Shown: piece after piece, positions 9,101-11,391 of the stretch
Layout: each line of letters starts with the position of its first letter
How positions within the stretch are numbered: the stretch's first letter is position 1
NCBI GenBank assembly: GCA_023807065.1
Contig: JAJJLU010004589.1
Span: 1 to 11,391, forward strand
Direction: 5' to 3'
DNA length: 11,391 nt
Source: Isotricha intestinalis
Lineage: Eukaryota > Ciliophora > Litostomatea > Vestibuliferida > Isotrichidae
Notes under the pieces: model-generated
The model's database searches: none
Told to the model about the DNA's origin: nothing
Seen by the model: only the letters and a program-made list of their open reading frames with translations
Translations under genes and position numbers: made by a program

Positions 9101-9824
9101 AATCAAAAAATTTATCATCATATTTGAAATTTGCCGTACATCTATCATCTGTATATTGACATTTCCAATATATATTAACACATCCTCTTAATTCAATATC
9201 AAATGAAAAATCACATTGTTGATTTTGAATTTTTATTTCAATTAAATCCAATTTTAAATATTCATTTATTATAAGATCTTTATTCATTAAACATATAATT
9301 GATTTAGTAAATTGATTCTCTATTGAATATAAAAATGTATCAAATCCAAATACTGAAATTTTAAAAGAAGATGGAAAAGTTTCATTTGGTAGAGCATAAT
9401 TATTAATATTTTGAACTTCATTTCTTTGAAATAATCCATTTTCTAATAGTTTAATAGTAAATTTTAAATTATTATCACTATTAATTTCAATTTGATAATC
9501 ACCTTTTGGTAAATGTAAATAAAAATTTATATCATTTGTTTTTAACTTAATAGAAAATGAAAAATCATCTTTTCTTTTAACTAATAACATCATTAAATTT
9601 TTATTTTCTTTCACTAAATTACATTCAATATTAATATCCTCATTAATTTTTAAAATTTCATCATTTTCATTTAGAATATTAACAAGAAATTCAAAAGGAT
9701 AATTTAATTGAATGGGTTCTGAATTATCATAAATGTTTTCCCAAATATTATTTTCTAATTTTTTAACACCAAATTTCAATGCATTATTATTATAATTATT
9801 AATTTTAAGAATTTGAGGTTTCAT
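3135..9824 (-). CDS. Giant cysteine-rich single-pass surface protein (open part, 2,229 codons)
   Basis: One uninterrupted frame ends in TAA at 3137-3135. Residues about 1-690 are beta-rich repeats. The clearest two are about 485-590 (AGEEIELILTGNDEYGND) and 592-695 (GETINVEIHCKDYLGND...EGKYKISV), resembling filamin/Ig-like folds. Residues 698-1906 hold about 45 four-cysteine modules. Residues about 1915-2100 form a beta-rich membrane-proximal domain ending GKWKCEERK...GIYAIILYP. Residues 2105-2127 are a membrane helix followed by RIIRYRGK, giving a type I topology. Residues 2128-2229 are cytoplasmic, with a heptad-patterned coiled coil from 2191. Inference: a cell-surface adhesin or recognition receptor; no enzyme motif is visible. 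The ATG at 9824 is unlikely to be the true start. The protein from there lacks a signal peptide, and the same frame continues upstream without a Met to a TAG at 10337-10335, past which related coding sequence goes on to the window edge. No known gene name applies. Confidence 0.88.
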   Translation of the reverse strand: MKPQILKINNYNNNALKFGVKKLENNIWENIYDNSEPIQLNYPFEFLVNILNENDEILKINEDINIECNLVKENKNLMMLLVKRKDDFSFSIKLKTNDINFYLHLPKGDYQIEINSDNNLKFTIKLLENGLFQRNEVQNINNYALPNETFPSSFKISVFGFDTFLYSIENQFTKSIICLMNKDLIINEYLKLDLIEIKIQNQQCDFSFDIELRGCVNIYWKCQYTDDRCTANFKYDDKFFDSNQLFIRLLPSFKSLNFNIKTPFSDKISFGEKIISKLKIYNENSQSFQHVNPLNFKIFINKKLIENIKECFSLVNEDYFTLELDSSHYSNQYIKKNIIIYFIYGDNEKILIKDLNQEIIVKPIKSPYETQIQIPLGYKAGEIFSAYFAFRDTDILGYCFNDELNTNNYSMKITDNSLINYLCNKTEKVKFNETCNIYKISCDEKVVIKKGLLQLYILEQLNQIGSKEVYIDNNIIYPKFSTLKVVGQGTQTASIKAGEEIELILTGNDEYGNDIDFYDLANKINFNILIGDEIIDENTYYKKIKANSENTQLSIILIIYKASTYNINIKINEFDFTGYDGVEKIIVTAGDCSINYPSYNILKKDNRTNYEYYLGETINVEIHCKDYLGNDITQRGSESFIIKIKNNESEIPNNVEFSNQIYYSKFKIAEEGKYKISVLLNGNNYDKETEITLNKMECNSNEIMCMDKKCVKSISECDQTFMKNILGINYCENVNEPFKCNVNGEPKCVNDTKECDCPNQYQKCNGMCVPPSLNYCENPIKSNCKTLLLGNFPNYTNIKECNDGSCSIDNKCPNNITCPIGYIKCMNKCILLGSSCSIDSSSCLNEFKCWDGSCVDSLDKCPNRITCQNVNQYVCPDNSCVDEESKCYQPIQREKEKGEIFQCDDMTWVTDSKFCKKNPICDIGKHLCDNGKCEYECSERKCPLKKYLCSNGFCAENSEKCSSIMYCPQGYIRCENNSCAKNQKECKYNEGNNLITCPVNKPILCPDYSCVSESTGCNNIKFPICPPHIPYKCWNNECRKNIKDCPTQISCPEKYPVLCSDGTCQKANYYCIDKKIKEESSTSNLYRCYNGEERYSLLECPTHTSCGEGIIKCWNGACVNDISECLETPLTQCSNDNSMRCPDGTCRPDFKSCSTISVCPISTPVKCFDNSCRSNILACPKYHSCGNKVSCPDGTCASSYEFCNTLITCNNNRFKCFDNSCKERLNDCPIYPQCGDKILCPNGECMSNRQNCDFFQPCTGVTSIRCSDNTCSQKLSDCNTEISDSCPIGYIQCSNGECKISDTLCKSFSCPSNKPFYCPEGICVHDEKLCLNQKNGCTYDKPIRCNNGKCVSNDDDCKNETLICDEGKIQCIDGSCVDKGNECPILNGCSSDKPNKCLDGTCVNLNKESCSIPFCPINLPFKCPNGRCVSKLSLCFSEPSYFDRNDCGNDKIMCYNGICVPSIDYCYPIKQCENGYYKCSDGTCRQEQSLCPKGNNCPSSRPFYCGEGQCAINSDYCDLTCPIGYQKCNEDGICIVNTTNCTDIKTYDGCPDQMNRCPDGSCSNNCNINPACTIEKPYLCNNGKCSDNCKNDYEKCEEGKVNCPNNGLCVPEEDLYTKCLNEINCEIQTPFRCSNGKCVSNKNECPVHKYCSTEKNYLCADGSCVNINEENCLLLPPCGNNLHQCYQSGFCVKSISDCDNYSSFCPRSTPIKCPDGGCSSSIKQCKEVVPIKQCENNTEFYCVAQSKCVKSQRDCIGLTRVTGGKKKIRSLLIEEKETYFENGCPENKVSCYDGTCVSSYEECPILPSCQIGQYRCPNGGCNEKLENCINDSEIICDSNLEKCVDGLCRRNCSKVKYNGCKSSEYQCSNGLCVKNELECIGLSMCDNYEQPFRCINGKCVSDYNECPIIERLNNIMEFEYTFSSYDKVEFDFGFDENGILKGSLSIPGNAFNLKNTNDLYGKIKIEGVPGNLLRNHNIYPNNNSFIFNISSTIPGSDGVLSYENSILSPVFNISSNNIKGDFKMPGLIKIEHNYYINNELNCDFYCLAKLEGDFETGKWKCEERKKTNEQNTFSFNSIGIYAIILYPYRNISPNQNSENFIFKYMIQISLIILIVIILISFSTYIFIRIIRYRGKYKMSLQKISYLQQQKREYELMSTDVFGQTLGDNILGLVYTKNPSFMLNVEDNDSKSLEEDVEELQKQCNNVENQNLRLQKRIDEINEKFKLLNY
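3444..3512 (-). other. Membrane-spanning helix of the giant protein
   Basis: Residues 2105-2127 are almost all Ile, Leu, Val, Phe or Ser, with no charge. They are followed at once by the basic RIIRYRGKYK, so by the positive-inside rule the C-terminal 102 residues are cytoplasmic. It is the only strongly hydrophobic segment in the 2,229 residues, which argues for a single-pass protein. Confidence 0.85.
4107..7733 (-). repeat. Array of about 45 degenerate four-cysteine modules in the giant protein
   Basis: The unit is roughly C-x(5-8)-C-x-[DN]-G-x-C-x(5-6)-C, 20-27 residues long, for example CFDNSCRSNILAC or CPDGTCASSYEFC. The first and second Cys are separated by Pro and an aromatic or Lys residue. 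The D/N-G-x-C-V core resembles LDL-receptor class A or EGF-like calcium modules, but the spacing fits neither: LDLa has six Cys and an acidic calcium cluster that is absent here. Modules are diverged at the DNA level, so the array is old rather than freshly duplicated. Some have lost a Cys (CYNGEERYSLLEC at about 6540-6575 lacks the third). The array probably forms a disulphide-bonded stalk or ligand-binding rod. Confidence 0.8.
4735..4870 (-). other. G+C-rich patch within the cysteine module array
   Basis: Bases 4741-4860 contain 52 G or C of 120 (43%), about twice the surrounding gene. The minus-strand codons here (residues about 1652-1697) use CTC, AAC, TAC, TTC, TCC, GTG and AAG, whereas the rest of the gene uses their A/T-ending synonyms almost throughout. 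The protein keeps the normal module pattern (CGNNLHQCYQSGFCVKS), so the reading frame and cysteines are preserved. Confidence 0.75.
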
Positions 9825-11391
9825 TTGGAGATTACCTAAAATAGGAATAAATAAATAAATTCCTTTATTAACTTCAATTTGCTCAAAATGAAATTGATAA
9901 TTTTTTGTTCTAATTCCATAAACTGATTGAATAAATTGAAATTTTGTCTCACTTATATATTTATATATATGTAGATTAACATTTACAATTGCATATTCTG
10001 AATCTAAAAATGTATTTTCATTATCTTTTAAATTTAAAATAAAATTAAATGAATCTGTCCTATCTTTTATTATATTTGTACTTAAGAAAATTTCACTATA
10101 AAATGGATTTAAAGTATTATTTTTTAAAGGAATATTTTCTATATCAATTGAAAATAAATTTCCTGTTAAAGAAGATATTTTAATTTTTCCTATAAATGAT
10201 ATTATAAAATAACAAGTTGAATTTTTATTTATTAAATAACTTTTAATGACTTGATTTTTAACTGATTCAGTTAAATAAATATTTAATTTATTATCATAAA
10301 CTGGAATTCCATTTTCATCATTTGCAACAATAGACTATTTAATTAATTTATCATTATCAATAATTTCTTTATCAGAAAAATCAATTTGAGTTGGAAAAGA
10401 AAGATTAGTATTAAAATAAATATAATTATTTGAATTTTGACTTTGAGAAAATTTAATTGTAAATTTAGTATTTATTTCACTTGTTGTTGGAATGATAATT
10501 AAATAAATTCCAGTTATTGAAGTTTGAATTATATTTATTTGTTTAATTTACCTTTTAAAGTATCTAAATCTAAATTAAATGAATTAGTTGTTAAAATCCC
10601 ATTTGAATCTCTTGCTTCAAGATAAAAATATATTCCAAATGAATTTGTTTCAAATAAATAATTTTGATTACTATGTATTATACTTTTATTTTCACTTGGT
10701 TGAAATTGGGAAAAAGATTCTGATTTTATTTTTACATTTAAATAGTGTTCATATAATTTTATTTTTTCTACTTTATCTTGAATTTCTGTAGAAAATCCAA
10801 AAGTAATGTAAAACTTTTTGATTTAATGTTATAATTTTTTTTTTGTAGGAAGAAAGTTCAATTTCTTTAGGAGAAACATATAATAAAATTGGGAAACTAA
10901 AATCTTTCTCAATGATTAAATCAAAGTCATTATATATATTTTTTGGATAATAACTATTTCCAAATATATTATATAAAATATTTATTTTTGAATTTGTGTA
11001 CATACATCCTTTACATATTTGTTCAAAATATCCTATATAAGGAATAAAAGTATAAAAATCATACATTGGTATATTTTCAGTTATAATAATATTATTATTT
11101 TTTATTTCTAAATATGTTTCATATTTTTCTTCAGTAATTGGGTTATAAGTTATATATTTAACACTTATTTCATTTTCATCATTTGTTATATTGTTATAAT
11201 ATTTATTTTTTGGCTTTATATTCATTTGAAATCCTTCTTTAGTTTCTTCTAATGAAAATTCAGAATTAAAAATATATTTAGAAGGCTTTATTTTTATTAT
11301 TGAAGTCAAACCATAATCTTTAGGTAAATTAATAAAATCTTCATAATTATCATAAGTTTCTAAAATAAATTTTTCAATAAATCTTGCTAAA
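9825..11391 (-). pseudogene. Interrupted 5' part of the giant surface-protein gene (start outside window)
   Basis: Coding sequence like that of the downstream repeats continues from 9824 to the window edge in three blocks. Block 1, 11390-10776, is open to the edge and ends in TAA 10775-10773. Block 2, about 10822-10538, is shifted by +1 and carries YLEARDSNG and FNLDLDTLKG, ending in AAA TAA at 10537-10535. Block 3, from about 10547, is back in the frame of block 1 and of the giant ORF. It carries SITGIYLIII and VANDENGIPVYDNKL and is broken only by TAG at 10337-10335. The A(R/N)D.NG and GIYLI patterns are typical of filamin/Ig-like repeats, as in the first 690 residues of the downstream frame. 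An internal TTG at 11309 is not a likely start in a eukaryote. Either this is genuine decay or recoding of the 5' part, or the assembly has indel errors. The signal peptide is expected beyond the right edge. Confidence 0.7.
10335..10337 (-). other. In-frame TAG inside otherwise continuous coding sequence
   Basis: The codon context is ATT AAA TAG TCT ATT GTT GCA AAT GAT. The frame is coding-like for about 70 codons before it and about 2,400 after it. A single C to T change from CAG, or a similar substitution, would explain it. Confidence 0.8.

Noticed and set aside
3135..9824. A ciliate-type code (TAA/TAG as Gln) or TGA as Trp or Cys
   Set aside because: No stop codon of any kind occurs in 2,229 codons, all Trp codons are TGG and the roughly two hundred Cys codons need no TGA. 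Frame changes also cannot be explained by codon reassignment.
10588..10791. Plus-strand 67-codon open frame
   Set aside because: It lies opposite block 2 of the interrupted gene, which has clear filamin-repeat features on the minus strand.
10330..10830. Short spliceosomal introns removing the TAG and the frame changes
   Set aside because: GT...AG pairs tested by eye around each break (for example GT at 10551 to AG near 10480, or GT near 10816 to AG near 10787) either give further stops or delete sequence that looks coding.
11307..11309. TTG start for the rightmost block
   Set aside because: The frame stays open to the window edge and the sequence is eukaryotic, so a non-ATG start is not needed; the true start lies outside the window.
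1..11391. tRNA, rRNA, CRISPR array, insertion sequence or long terminal repeats
   Set aside because: No G+C-rich cloverleaf or rRNA-like segment, no regularly spaced direct repeats, and no transposase or reverse-transcriptase motif was seen on either strand.

Overview
The window is very A+T-rich (about four fifths A+T by eye) and looks like nuclear DNA of a unicellular eukaryote. The reasons are a RING-CH/FHA regulatory protein, a very large single-pass surface protein with a cysteine-rich ectodomain, Asn/Lys-rich low-complexity linkers, short A+T-only intergenic gaps, and no bacterial ribosome binding sites or operon structure. The code appears standard: a 2,229-codon frame contains no TAA, TAG or TGA, and all of its Trp codons are TGG. 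No convincing spliceosomal intron was found. The lineage cannot be fixed from the sequence. A protist such as a ciliate or an amoebozoan of the Entamoeba type would fit, but this is only an impression.

Layout. Positions 1-1544 (minus) hold a partial gene for a protein ordered FHA-like, RING-CH (C4HC3), FHA; its 3' end lies outside the window. A 251-bp divergent gap leads to a small unrecognised gene at 1796-2173 (plus). The roughly 960 bases up to 3134 hold no intact gene, but they do contain a heavily damaged coding relic on the minus strand (about 2404-2974) with a still visible membrane segment. From 3135 to the right edge the minus strand is one long coding region for a giant type I membrane protein. 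Its order is filamin/Ig-like beta repeats, about 45 four-cysteine modules, a membrane-proximal domain, one membrane helix and a roughly 100-residue cytoplasmic tail ending in a coiled coil.

The main puzzle is the 5' part of the giant gene. The frame that opens formally with ATG at 9824 has no signal peptide, and it continues upstream in coding sequence of the same type to the window edge. That upstream 1.57 kb is interrupted by an in-frame TAG and by two frame changes that cancel out. The downstream 6.7 kb is perfectly open. Either the assembly has errors there, or the 5' part of the gene is decaying, or it is recoded.

The genes share no obvious pathway. The left gene looks like phospho-dependent ubiquitin signalling and the right gene like surface recognition or adhesion. 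A further oddity is a short patch inside the giant gene (about 4735-4870) whose G+C is roughly twice that of its surroundings.
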